Source: Simplicispira metamorpha (lineage in GTDB: Bacteria > Pseudomonadota > Gammaproteobacteria > Burkholderiales > Burkholderiaceae_C). From it: a stretch of 61,965 nt of DNA. Location of the stretch: NCBI RefSeq assembly GCF_004341365.1, contig NZ_SLXH01000028.1, forward strand, positions 1-61,965. Reading direction: 5' to 3'. The position numbers and the translations under genes are program-made. Positions 17,486 through 25,860 of this stretch are shown here, piece after piece (positions within the stretch are counted from its first letter, which is position 1; the number at the start of each line of letters is the position of its first letter). The notes under the pieces are model-generated. The model had not been told where the DNA came from and ran no database searches. It was given only the letters and a program-made list of their open reading frames with translations.

Positions 17486-18387
17486 AGAACGCTCGCTTTC
17501 AGGCCGGAGCCAGGAATGCGCTGGCCTTTTTCGTCGTACTGGTACACGCCCGCGCCGGTCTTGCGCCCATGGCGGCCGGAGGCCACCATCTTGATGATCA
17601 GAGGGCAGGGACGGAACTTGTCGCCCAGCGTCGAGTGCAGGTAACGAAGCACCGACAGCCGGGTATCCCATCCGGTCAGGTCTCCGAGTTCGAGGGGCCC
17701 CATCGGATGGTTGAAGCCCATGCGCAGCGCCGTGTCGATGTCCTCGGCAGTGGCCACGCCTTCCTGCAGCATCCACATCGCTTCGTTGCCCAGCATGGCC
17801 GACATCCGGCTGGTGGTCAGGCCCGGGGACTCGTTGACGATGATCGACGTCTTGCCCAGCGCGTCGCTGTATTCGCGGGTTCTGGCCACGGTCTCGTCGC
17901 TGGTGGCGATGCCGCGCACCAGCTCGACCAGCTTCATCTTGTGCACCGGATTGAAGAAGTGCATGCCCACCACCCGTTCAGGCTGGGGCACGGCCGTGGC
18001 GATCTCGGTCACGCTCAGCGCGGAGGTGTTCGTGGCGATGATGGCGTCGGGCAGCATGTGGGCGGCGGCCGTGGCCACCACCTGCTTCTTCACCGCGATG
18101 TTCTCGGTGACGGTCTCGACCAGCAGTGCGGCCCCCGCGGATGCGGCAGCGAGATCGGCTTGCGTCGTGAGCCTGGATTTCGCCGCCTCGGCCACCGCCG
18201 CATCGAGCTTGCCGAGGCGAACCCCGTCGTCCAGGATCTTGGCCACGGCGGAGAGTGCCTTGGCGGCCGCAGCCTCGTTGCTGTCCACCAGCACGGTGAC
18301 GAAGCCGGAGCTGGCGAAGGCATGGGCGATGCCGGTTCCCATCAGGCCGCCACCGGCGACGACCACCTTGTTTTGCGTAATGCTCAT
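17482..18387 (-). CDS. 3-hydroxyacyl-CoA dehydrogenase
   Basis: Monofunctional HAD of 301 aa: NAD-binding AGGGLMGTGIA (residues 11-21), then SALSVTEIA and the catalytic-His region GMHFFNPVHKMKLVE, and a C-terminal domain with NEAMWMLQEGVAT and NHPMGPLELGD. ATG 18387 has GGGAGA upstream. It oxidises 3-hydroxyacyl-CoA to the substrate of the coupled thiolase. An enoyl-CoA hydratase partner is not in this operon but one is at 52675. Confidence 0.95.
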   Translation of the reverse strand: MSITQNKVVVAGGGLMGTGIAHAFASSGFVTVLVDSNEAAAAKALSAVAKILDDGVRLGKLDAAVAEAAKSRLTTQADLAAASAGAALLVETVTENIAVKKQVVATAAAHMLPDAIIATNTSALSVTEIATAVPQPERVVGMHFFNPVHKMKLVELVRGIATSDETVARTREYSDALGKTSIIVNESPGLTTSRMSAMLGNEAMWMLQEGVATAEDIDTALRMGFNHPMGPLELGDLTGWDTRLSVLRYLHSTLGDKFRPCPLIIKMVASGRHGRKTGAGVYQYDEKGQRIPGSGLKASVL

Positions 18388-18406
18388 GTACTGTCTCCCT
18401 GATTGC

Positions 18407-19252
18407 TTATTGGGCTGTCGTGACGATGTTGCGCAACAGACCGATGCCGGGAATCTCGGCCTCGACCACGTCACCGGGCTTGAGAAACTTGCCGGAACCC
18501 TGCCCCGTGCCGGCCGGCGAGCCGGTGAACATGACATCGCCGCTCTCGAAACGCGAGCGCTCGTCCACGAACTTCACCAGTTCCGCGACATCCCAGGTCA
18601 TCTCAGCCGTGTCGCCGTCCTGGCGAATTTCCCCATTCACGCGCAGCAGCAGGCGCAGCGACAGCTTTCCCTCGCGCGCAAACTCATCGCGCGTCACGAT
18701 CCACGGGCCGAGGCCCGTGGTCTGGTCACCGCTCTTGGCCGCAAATAGATCCATTCCGACACCGGGCGGTCCGCTGCGCTGCAGATCGCGCGAGCTCACG
18801 TCGTTGCCCACGGTGTATCCCAGCACGCTGGAGATGGGGTCATCGCGGTTGACCGTGTCGCCGATCACGGCCACCAGTTCCACCTCGTGATCCAGCTCCT
18901 GCGTCAGGGGCGGGTAGCGCAATGCGTCGTTCGCCCCGATGAGCGCGCCATGGGCCTTCAGGAAGGCGATAGGCTGGCTGTGGCTCTTGATGCCGAAGTC
19001 GGCCGCGAGGTGCTTGGCGTAGTTGGCCCCAGCGACCACCACCCGGTTGGTCTTCTCGATGGGTGGCAGAAGCCGCACCGAGTCGAGCGCGCGCACGGCG
19101 CCACGGAAGCGCAGCGCAGCCTCCCCCTCGCCGCGCGTGATAGCCGGGCCCCAATCGGAGACCCCGCCCTCGATCGGGCGCAGTTCGTCGCGTTCGGTAT
19201 CGACCAGCGCCCAGAACGGGGCACCGCCATCGGTGCAGCGTGCGAGCTTCAT
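18407..19252 (-). CDS. Fumarylacetoacetate hydrolase (FAH)-family protein 1
   Basis: FAH-fold protein of 281 aa. The metal-binding acidic residues are in ELDHEVELVAVIG and the GYTVGNDVSSRDLQ motif, followed by SSRDLQ...KSGDQTTGLGPWIV and the C-terminal MFTGSPAGTG. Its ATG overlaps the amidohydrolase stop (ATGA). Family members hydrolyse C-C bonds of 1,3-diketo acids, decarboxylate or hydrate ring-fission products. It is only distantly similar to the second FAH gene at 42408. Confidence 0.9.
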   Translation of the reverse strand: MKLARCTDGGAPFWALVDTERDELRPIEGGVSDWGPAITRGEGEAALRFRGAVRALDSVRLLPPIEKTNRVVVAGANYAKHLAADFGIKSHSQPIAFLKAHGALIGANDALRYPPLTQELDHEVELVAVIGDTVNRDDPISSVLGYTVGNDVSSRDLQRSGPPGVGMDLFAAKSGDQTTGLGPWIVTRDEFAREGKLSLRLLLRVNGEIRQDGDTAEMTWDVAELVKFVDERSRFESGDVMFTGSPAGTGQGSGKFLKPGDVVEAEIPGIGLLRNIVTTAQ

Positions 19253-20337
19253 GCGGCGACTCTGGCAGCAGGTTGGACGGCGGGCTTGCCCAGCTTGGCA
19301 GGATCCAGGTGCAGCAGCTCGCACGCATTCTTCCAGCGAATCTTCTGCAGATCGTCGTCCGACAGGCGCAGGCCATCGGTCAGGTCGTGGCGAACGGCAT
19401 CGCTGCCGCCGAAGTTGCTGCCATACAGAACGCGATCGGCACCAATGATGTCAACCAGTGCCTGGCGCATCGGCACCTCGTGCAATTCGACGTCGAACCA
19501 GAAGTTCTTCAGATACTCCTCGACCGGCTTCTTGTTGAACGCCACGTCGAGATTGCGGTTGGTCTGGGCCAGACGGCCGAGCTGGTACGGGATGTACCCG
19601 CCGCCATGGGTGATGTAGACCTTGAGATTGGGGAAGCGATCCAGAACGCCGCCATTGATAAGGTACCAGAAGAATCGCGTCTCGTCGTAGTTCATGCCGA
19701 CGATGGCCGTGGTTTCGTACTGGTCATGGTCGGCCTGCATGCCCCAGGTGACCGATTGGTTGTAGCCGTGGATGAAGATCGGCAGATCGAGGTCGCACAT
19801 CGTTTTCCAGACGACGTCGAGCTGCGGCGAATCCGCCTCCAACCCGCCGAAGTTCGCGCCGCCAGCCACCAGGCCCTTCGCGCCGAGTTCGGTGCAGGCG
19901 CGGCGGATTTCCTTGGCTGCGTCGTGCGGCGCATTCAGCGGCGCATGGGCCCAGAACATCAGGCGATCCGGCGCGGCCGAGCAGTAGTCGGCAAGGATAT
20001 CGTTGACCTTGGTGGCGAAGCGCACCGAGAACTCGGGGTCGGCCCAGTACATGTAGCAGTGCGAAGGCACCGACAGCACCTGCGCATTCTGCCCTGCGGC
20101 ATCCATGCCATTGAGGCGGTTCTTCGGATCCGCCCAACGGGCCATGTATTCCTCGACGCTCGGTCCCTTCCCGGCACGAACCGCTGCCTTGCGTTCGGGC
20201 GAGCCCAGGCGCAGCACCCAATGGCCAACGCGAAGCTTGACGTCGCCATCCGGGTGCCGCTCAAAGAACGGCCCCCAAAACGGATGCTGGTTGTAGTACC
20301 CCGGTAGCGGGGCATGGGCGTGGAGGTCGATCAGCAT
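19249..20337 (-). CDS. Amidohydrolase-family protein (ACMSD-like) 1
   Basis: TIM-barrel metal hydrolase or decarboxylase of 362 aa starting with the HxH metal motif (H6, H8 in DLHAHA), with the third metal His likely in HGYNQSV and the catalytic Asp late in LYGSNFGG (unusual, where many have D-Y/H-P). I chose ATG 20337 because the paralog at 34835 starts at the same point. Members of this family (PF04909) include ACMS and gamma-resorcylate decarboxylases. Coupled with an FAH hydrolase, it probably acts on a dearomatised or ring-cleaved acid. Confidence 0.88.
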   Translation of the reverse strand: MLIDLHAHAPLPGYYNQHPFWGPFFERHPDGDVKLRVGHWVLRLGSPERKAAVRAGKGPSVEEYMARWADPKNRLNGMDAAGQNAQVLSVPSHCYMYWADPEFSVRFATKVNDILADYCSAAPDRLMFWAHAPLNAPHDAAKEIRRACTELGAKGLVAGGANFGGLEADSPQLDVVWKTMCDLDLPIFIHGYNQSVTWGMQADHDQYETTAIVGMNYDETRFFWYLINGGVLDRFPNLKVYITHGGGYIPYQLGRLAQTNRNLDVAFNKKPVEEYLKNFWFDVELHEVPMRQALVDIIGADRVLYGSNFGGSDAVRHDLTDGLRLSDDDLQKIRWKNACELLHLDPAKLGKPAVQPAARVAA

Positions 20338-20434
20338 GGTGATTCTTTCAGGTTCGGGCACGGCCCCAAGGGCCGGTGCAGATGTCGTTCGCGTGCTACT
20401 GAAGCAGTGACAGCCGCCAGAAATCCGGCATGCG

Positions 20435-20490
20435 TTTACACTGCGTCAATGCGATATTAATCAAAAACAGAGATTTTGTTCAAGTTATCG
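20435..20490. promoter_or_regulatory. Divergent promoter region before the Usp-hemerythrin gene
   Basis: AT-rich stretch in a 218-bp gap between the amidohydrolase start and the Usp-hemerythrin gene. On the plus strand TTTACA (20435-20440) and TAATCA (20458-20463) are 17 nt apart. On the minus strand TTGAAC (within 20477-20482) and TTAATA are also 17 nt apart. The TTGTTCAA block recurs in other gaps of the island. Prediction only. Confidence 0.4.
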
Positions 20491-20555
20491 CAAACACTGA
20501 GGCGACGACACAGCCGCTACAGGCACCCTGAAGACTGTCTTGCATGGAGCTCTTT

Positions 20556-21575
20556 ATGTACAAACACCTACTCGTCGCCCTGGACGACACCCCGCTGGGA
20601 ATGGCAACCGTCACCCATTCGGTCAGCTTTGCGCGGGCACTGGGGGCCCGGATCACCTTTTTCCACGCGGCCCCCGATCTGGCCGCCACCGGCGAAGGCT
20701 CCATGCTGCATTCGCTCGACCGCCAAGCCTTCACCGCCGAAAGCGACATGCCCCGACATGCGGTGCTGCTCAAGGCGGCCACGGCCGCGAGGATCGGCGG
20801 CGTCGAATGCTCGACGGATGCGCTCGTCAGCGACCATCCGGCCCAGGCCATTCTCGAAGCGGCGCAACGGCACGCCTGCGATCTGCTCTTCGTGAGTTCC
20901 CACGGCCGCGTGCCTGGCTTGCGGGGTTGGCTGCACAGCAGCGTGACCCGCCAGCTGCTGCAAATCGCCAACCTTCCCGTGCATGTGGCCAGCATCGAGT
21001 CGAATGACGAGCAGGCCGACGCGAACCGCGCGCTCGCCATCGTGGCGGGAGAACATCGTTCCATCGCTGCGGTACTCACCGGTCTGCAGCAATTGGATCG
21101 CGCAGGGCGTATCGATGGCACGATTCCCGACGTGGCGCTGATGCGGCAAATGGCCGACTACCTGCGCCAGTTTCCGGCGAGGCTGCACCACCCCAAGGAA
21201 GAGGCCTTCATCTTCCGCCTGCTCCGGCAGCGCACGAGCGAACACAACGCAATGCTGGACGAACTGGAACGGCAGCATGTGCTGGAAAATACCTTGATCG
21301 ATGCCTTGTTCACCGCCCTCGCCCGTCACGGGCATGGAGATGCAGACGCCGCGGAAGCAGTCACCGCCGCCGTCCAGCGCCTCAGCGGCGCGGTCTGGGA
21401 GCACATGTCCCTGGAGGAGACCGTCATTTTCCCGGCTGCACGCCGGCATCTGACCAGCACCGACTGGTCAGCTGTCTACAAAGCCTTTTCCGCGCACCAC
21501 GACCCCCTTTTCAGCCACTCCCCCGAGATGCCAATGAGGCAATTGTTCGCACGCATCGCTACCGCCCTGCAATAG
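20556..21575 (+). CDS. Universal stress protein - hemerythrin HHE fusion
   Basis: Protein of 339 aa. Residues 1-145 are a UspA domain (YKHLLVALDD start; ATP-loop-like SSHGRVPGLRG...SSVTRQLL, 114-135). Residues about 160-339 are a hemerythrin-like HHE domain with candidate iron ligands H167, H211/H212-E215, H230 or H241 and H283-E287. ATG 20556 has GGAG seven nt upstream; an ATG 12 nt earlier is possible. It stands alone between divergent operons. A sensor or scavenger of oxygen, NO or iron stress is inferred. Confidence 0.88.
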   Translation: MYKHLLVALDDTPLGMATVTHSVSFARALGARITFFHAAPDLAATGEGSMLHSLDRQAFTAESDMPRHAVLLKAATAARIGGVECSTDALVSDHPAQAILEAAQRHACDLLFVSSHGRVPGLRGWLHSSVTRQLLQIANLPVHVASIESNDEQADANRALAIVAGEHRSIAAVLTGLQQLDRAGRIDGTIPDVALMRQMADYLRQFPARLHHPKEEAFIFRLLRQRTSEHNAMLDELERQHVLENTLIDALFTALARHGHGDADAAEAVTAAVQRLSGAVWEHMSLEETVIFPAARRHLTSTDWSAVYKAFSAHHDPLFSHSPEMPMRQLFARIATALQ

Positions 21576-21610
21576 GGTGACGGGTGCATGCCACTGCCGC
21601 AGGAGACAAT

Positions 21611-22384
21611 TCACCGCCTGGCGCGGGGGGGCGCACCTGTGGCCAGGGCCTCCACCATTCGGCCAATGCGCCGGGGCAACGTCTTGCGATCAGCATCCCC
21701 CGGCACCAGTTGCTCGCTCAACACATAGCGGATCAGGAGTTCGCATACCAGTTCCCGATCCACCTTGACGCCAAAACGAACCTCCCAGGCATCGAAAACA
21801 GAGCCGAGAACGTCCTGGAACCGGACCACCGAGTCGTGGAAGATGCGGCGAAAGAAACCAAGGGCGTATTCCGGTGCGGCGACCAGCAACCGGCGCGCGC
21901 GGCCATGCTCCAGGTAGTGGTCCAGGTAGCGAATCAACGCGTCGAAGCGCTCGTCGGGGTCCTGGTAGGGTTGGACGGCCTCTGCCAAGGTGACATGGAA
22001 CTGCTCGCGTTTGTGACGGGCAAACGCATCCAGCAGTTCATCCTGAGACGCGAAATAGCGATAGAACGTGCCGCGGGAAATACCCGCCTCGCGGCAGACA
22101 TCGAGTATCGAGATCCGCTCGGCGCCAGATTTCAGCACGATGTTCTCGGTGACCATCAGGATGTTCGCAATCGTTTGCTCGGAACGCCGGTTGCTGCGCC
22201 CACGGCGTACGCCAACCGGCCCTGTCTCTGCGGCCACCGGGCTCTTCTTCTCCACCATGGCGACAGCCGCCGCAGATTTCTGCACAACAGGCGCCGCAAC
22301 GCCACGATCCACCACCCTGCGACGGGGCTTGCCAACCGCTTTCGATGCGACTGCGGCTTGCTTGTTCGTACTCTTGAGGGTCAT
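21611..22384 (-). CDS. TetR-family regulator with basic N-terminal tail
   Basis: Regulator of about 257 aa. The first ~65 residues are Lys/Arg/Ala/Val-rich and low in complexity, resembling an extra DNA-binding tail; the HTH follows in ISILDVCREAGISRGTFYRYF and the C-terminal ligand domain has many Arg. It is divergent from the CoA-ligase gene at 22534, with a 150-bp AT-rich gap containing an AGAATTCT palindrome and a TAGAATT direct repeat, so control of that gene and itself is likely. ATG 22390 is an alternative start. Confidence 0.88.
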   Translation of the reverse strand: MTLKSTNKQAAVASKAVGKPRRRVVDRGVAAPVVQKSAAAVAMVEKKSPVAAETGPVGVRRGRSNRRSEQTIANILMVTENIVLKSGAERISILDVCREAGISRGTFYRYFASQDELLDAFARHKREQFHVTLAEAVQPYQDPDERFDALIRYLDHYLEHGRARRLLVAAPEYALGFFRRIFHDSVVRFQDVLGSVFDAWEVRFGVKVDRELVCELLIRYVLSEQLVPGDADRKTLPRRIGRMVEALATGAPPRARR

Positions 22385-22472
22385 TTCCATGCTTTCTGAG
22401 GTTCAGTGAGAGATTCGGCGCTTGGCGATGCGGCCAAGGGTTTACCAGCACGCGCGGTGAAAAATCTAAATA

Positions 22473-22500
22473 TAGAATTCTCATCTTTATCTAGAATTTT
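22473..22500. promoter_or_regulatory. Putative TetR operator: repeated TAGAATTYT
   Basis: TAGAATTCT (22473-22481, containing the palindrome AGAATTCT) and TAGAATTTT (22492-22500) are direct repeats 19 nt apart between the divergent TetR and CoA-ligase genes. AGAATTCT recurs at 25004-25011. Likely regulator-binding sites; inference. Confidence 0.45.
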
Positions 22501-22533
22501 TTGCATCCTTGGGTGTGGCTTGGAGCGTTTTGC

Positions 22534-24165
22534 ATGGCAGGAATCGGCAATCCCGACACGTGGTCCCTCGGTCAACAAGATACGGTCATTGCGGCGCTCG
22601 AACGCGCGGTAGCCAAACATTCCGACCGGGTGTTGCTCGACTTCTCGGGTGAACTCCATACCTACGGCGAAGTGGATCGCCAGTCGACCCGTTTGGCCCA
22701 TGCGTTCGCGGCGCTGGGCGTGCAACCCGGCCAGACGGTCGTGACGATGCTCGACAACAACATCGATGCCGTGCTGTGCTGGTTCGCCATCAATAAGCTC
22801 TGCGCCGTCAGCGTACCCATCAATACCGCGCTCAAGGGTGAATTCCTGCGCCACCAGATTGCCGATGCCGGCGCGGCGCTCGTGGTCTGCGAGGCCGCGT
22901 ATGCCGAACGCATCGCGGCGGTTTCGGACGGGTTGCCGGACGTGCAGCAGGTCCTGACCCGGGGCACGCCCGGCGACAGGCAGTGCGGCACCCTGCCCCT
23001 GGCCTCGCTCGACGAACACCGCGGCAGCGATGACAGCGCGTTCGAGCGCAAACCCCAGCCCTGGGAACTGGCCTGCCTCATCTACACCTCGGGCACGACC
23101 GGACCGTCCAAGGGCTGCATGATCAGCTACAACTACATGTGCAATCTGGCGCGTCTGCAACTGCGCGCTGGGCCGGCCAACGAAAACGACGTCACGATCA
23201 CGCCCCTGCCGCTGTTCCACATGAACGCCATGTGCGTGGGCGTGCTGGCATCGATTCTGGTCGGCGCCCGCGTCGCTTTCGTTCCGCGTTTTTCGGTGTC
23301 GAACTTCTGGCCCGAAGTGGAGCGCAGCGGTGCCACCATCGCCTCCATCTTGGGCAGCATGGGGGCGATGCTGGCCAACGCGCCGGATACCGAGGCCGGG
23401 CGGCGCTGCAAGGGGCAAATCCATACAGTGCGGGGCAATCCGTTCACGGAGGAAGTCAAATCCATCTGGCGCGAACGCTTCGGCGCGAAACAGGTGGGCG
23501 GCAACGGCTATGGCCTCACCGAAGCGGCAGTGATCACTTCGCTGGCCGGTGGCGAATATGCCGCCCCCGGTTCGTCTGGAAAGCGTATTCCCGATTTCGA
23601 CGTGCGCATCGTGGACGACCTCGACCGGGAAGTGCCGACCGGGACTTCTGGCGAAATCGTGGTGCGGCCGCTGCGCCCGGACATCATGTTCATGGGCTAC
23701 TGGCGCAGGCCGGAAGACACGCTGAAGATCATGCGCAACCTCTGGCTGCACACCGGGGATATTGGCAAGTTCGACGAGCAAGGCTTTTTCTATTTCGTTG
23801 ATCGCAAGAAAGACTACCTGCGCAGACGCGGCGAAAACATCTCCAGCTTCGAGATGGAAGCCGCCTTCGCCCGCCACCCGGCCCTGGCCGAAGTCGCCGT
23901 TCACGCCGTCTCGTCCGACAAGGGGGAAGACGACGTCAAGGTGACCGCCATGCTGCGCCCCGGCATGGCGCTGGCGCCCGAGGATCTTTTCAGGTGGGCC
24001 ATCGACGCCGTCCCCTACTACGCCCTGCCGCGTTACATCGAATTCCGCGACAGCCTTCCCAAGAACCCCCAGGGGCGGGTTCTGAAGTATGAACTGCGCG
24101 ACCAAGGTTGCACACCGGCCACCTGGGACCAGGAAACCAGCGGCATTCAGGTCACCAAGCGCTGA
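22534..24165 (+). CDS. Acyl-CoA ligase (AMP-dependent), copy 1
   Basis: ANL-superfamily enzyme of 543 aa: AMP motif YTSGTTGPSKGC (about 184-195), GYGLTEA adenylation motif, hinge region HTGDIGKFDEQGFFYFVDRKKDYLRR and the C-terminal catalytic Lys near NPQGRVLKYELR. ATG 22534 has GGAG at 8 nt; a TTG farther upstream is less likely. It is the same length as, and highly similar to, the ligase at 40651. It would activate a carboxylic acid substrate or intermediate to its CoA thioester. Confidence 0.93.
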   Translation: MAGIGNPDTWSLGQQDTVIAALERAVAKHSDRVLLDFSGELHTYGEVDRQSTRLAHAFAALGVQPGQTVVTMLDNNIDAVLCWFAINKLCAVSVPINTALKGEFLRHQIADAGAALVVCEAAYAERIAAVSDGLPDVQQVLTRGTPGDRQCGTLPLASLDEHRGSDDSAFERKPQPWELACLIYTSGTTGPSKGCMISYNYMCNLARLQLRAGPANENDVTITPLPLFHMNAMCVGVLASILVGARVAFVPRFSVSNFWPEVERSGATIASILGSMGAMLANAPDTEAGRRCKGQIHTVRGNPFTEEVKSIWRERFGAKQVGGNGYGLTEAAVITSLAGGEYAAPGSSGKRIPDFDVRIVDDLDREVPTGTSGEIVVRPLRPDIMFMGYWRRPEDTLKIMRNLWLHTGDIGKFDEQGFFYFVDRKKDYLRRRGENISSFEMEAAFARHPALAEVAVHAVSSDKGEDDVKVTAMLRPGMALAPEDLFRWAIDAVPYYALPRYIEFRDSLPKNPQGRVLKYELRDQGCTPATWDQETSGIQVTKR

Positions 24166-24182
24166 AGCCAGTCTCCGGTGCA

Positions 24183-24983
24183 TCAGTATTCGCGCACCGG
24201 CACATGGGCCGGGCGCGAGTTGTAGCCTGGCAAATGCAGCCCGCCATCCACGTGCATGGTGATTCCGGTCACGAACCGCGCCATCTCCGAGCCCAGAAAG
24301 ACGGCCACAGGCCCAATATCCAGTTCCGGATCACCCGAGCGACCCATGGGCCGGGCGGCGGCCGAGCGCTCGGCGAAACCGGGGATTTCGGCGGCCAGCT
24401 TATGGAATGTCGCCCCCATGGCGGTCGGTGCAATGGCGTTGCAAGTGATGTTGAACCGGCCCCATTCGGCCGCCGCGCTGCGCGTCAGTCCGATGACACC
24501 GGATTTGCCCGTGTTGTAGTCGGCATGCTGCCAGGCTCCGATGTCCACGTCGATCGACGTGAAATTGATGATGCGCCCACCACCACGCGCACGCATGTGC
24601 GGCAAGGCAGCGCGCATGGCCCACCAGGACGCCCAGACGGTAGATGTCAGCGTACGCTCCAGCATCGCATCCGTCTTGTCCTCCAGCAACACGTTCTCAG
24701 ATGGGACGAAGGCATTGTTGATGAGAATGTCGAGCCCGCCAAAGCTATCCACCGCGGCCTGAATGGCGGCTTCCACGCTGTCCTTGCGGAGCACGTTGGT
24801 AGGCACGAACAGGGCGCGCGCGCCCATCTGCTGGAGTTCGGCCTCGGCCTCGGCGCCGGTCACGGGATCGAGCTCGGCAATCAGTACCGCAGCGCCTTCT
24901 CGCGCATAGCAGCGTGCAATGCCGCGTCCGATACCACCGCCCGCTCCGGTGATCAGCGCCACCTTGTCTTTTAGCAAGCCCAT
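24183..24983 (-). CDS. SDR-family oxidoreductase
   Basis: Classical SDR of 266 aa: TGAGGGIG (12-19), NNA (89-91), Tyr156 and Lys160 (YNTGK), all intact. The C-terminal tail of about 20 residues after the substrate loop is unusual and Pro/Arg-rich. It converges with CoA ligase 1 (17-bp gap) and diverges from the DUF2889 gene across a gap with an AGAATTCT palindrome. It could reduce or oxidise a CoA-activated intermediate. Confidence 0.9.
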   Translation of the reverse strand: MGLLKDKVALITGAGGGIGRGIARCYAREGAAVLIAELDPVTGAEAEAELQQMGARALFVPTNVLRKDSVEAAIQAAVDSFGGLDILINNAFVPSENVLLEDKTDAMLERTLTSTVWASWWAMRAALPHMRARGGGRIINFTSIDVDIGAWQHADYNTGKSGVIGLTRSAAAEWGRFNITCNAIAPTAMGATFHKLAAEIPGFAERSAAARPMGRSGDPELDIGPVAVFLGSEMARFVTGITMHVDGGLHLPGYNSRPAHVPVREY

Positions 24984-25003
24984 TGAATCTCCTTATATTA
25001 GAC

Positions 25004-25011
25004 AGAATTCT
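25004..25011. promoter_or_regulatory. AGAATTCT palindrome, putative operator
   Basis: Perfect 8-bp palindrome in the divergent gap between an SDR and the DUF2889 gene, matching the palindrome at 22474-22481 beside the TetR gene. Short, so chance occurrence is possible. Confidence 0.35.
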
Positions 25012-25105
25012 TTTTATCGTACACTTTAAGACACTTCGTGTCAGCCGGAAAAATCAGGCTTCGCGCGTTGCCAGCCGACGGCAGAGGCCCCGAAAGAAAG
25101 TTCCC

Positions 25106-25846
25106 ATGCCTGTATTCCGACGCCGCATTCTGATCGCAACCGATCCCGTGGAAGCCGGCTTTCGCTGCCGGGCCGCGCTGGAGGATGACTTCCATCATTT
25201 CCGGGTCGAACTCGTCGTCCGGGATGGGCTCATCGCCTTCGTGCGTGGCGAAGCTCCTCGCCACCCTTACAGCCTGTGTCCTTCGGCGGCTGGCCAACTC
25301 CAACAGCTGGTCGGCACTCCCCCTGCGACAAGCGCCCACGGCGTGATGCGCCAAGTCGATCCCAGCGAGCAATGCACCCACATGCTGGAACTCAGCGGCC
25401 TGGCCGCGGCCGCCGCGTCCCGGGCCCTGCCGCGACGCCGTTATGACATCGAGGTGCCACTGAGAATCGAAGGACGCACATACGCGACCCTCGATCGCGA
25501 CGGCATCCGGCTGCTGGCCTGGGATATCCAGGACCTGGACATCGTAGGGCCTCCCCCTTACGAAGGCATCGGGTTGCGCCAGGGCATGGCGCGCTGGGCG
25601 TTTGCCCACCTGACCGAAGACATGGCCGAAGCAGCACTGGTATTGCGGCGATGTGCCGTGATTTCCATGGGGAAGAATCGTCCCCTCGATGCACAGCGCC
25701 ATGCCAGAACGACCGGGGCCTGCTATGCGCAGCAGCCTGGAAGAGCCCCTCTGGCTTTGCGCCAAGTGGGCTCGACCTGGAATTTCACGTGGCAGCCCGG
25801 CCAGCTATGCCGCGATGACCAGGAATGGCTCGCGTTCAAGGCTTGA
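25106..25846 (+). CDS. DUF2889-family protein
   Basis: Protein of 246 aa without signal peptide. It matches my recall of DUF2889: a beta-rich N-terminal part, RHPYSLCPSA, then the conserved CTHMLELSGLAA segment, and a late second Cys. No enzymatic function is established. The family often occurs in oxygenase and acyl-CoA gene clusters. ATG 25106 has a GAAAGAAAG site. It stands alone between an SDR and Rieske pair 1, converging with the latter. Confidence 0.72.
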   Translation: MPVFRRRILIATDPVEAGFRCRAALEDDFHHFRVELVVRDGLIAFVRGEAPRHPYSLCPSAAGQLQQLVGTPPATSAHGVMRQVDPSEQCTHMLELSGLAAAAASRALPRRRYDIEVPLRIEGRTYATLDRDGIRLLAWDIQDLDIVGPPPYEGIGLRQGMARWAFAHLTEDMAEAALVLRRCAVISMGKNRPLDAQRHARTTGACYAQQPGRAPLALRQVGSTWNFTWQPGQLCRDDQEWLAFKA

Positions 25847-25860
25847 AGGCAAGCGCGAGG

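Noticed and set aside
21576-21610. Terminator between the convergent Usp-hemerythrin and TetR genes
   Set aside because: Only G-rich and C-rich runs are visible, with no clear stem plus T-run.
22381-24183. Minus-strand open frame of 600 codons
   Set aside because: Antisense to CoA ligase 1; the composition is typical of a shadow frame.
24983-25105. Longer start for the DUF2889 protein
   Set aside because: The extension contains the AT-rich divergent promoter and has no ribosome site; family similarity starts at 25106.
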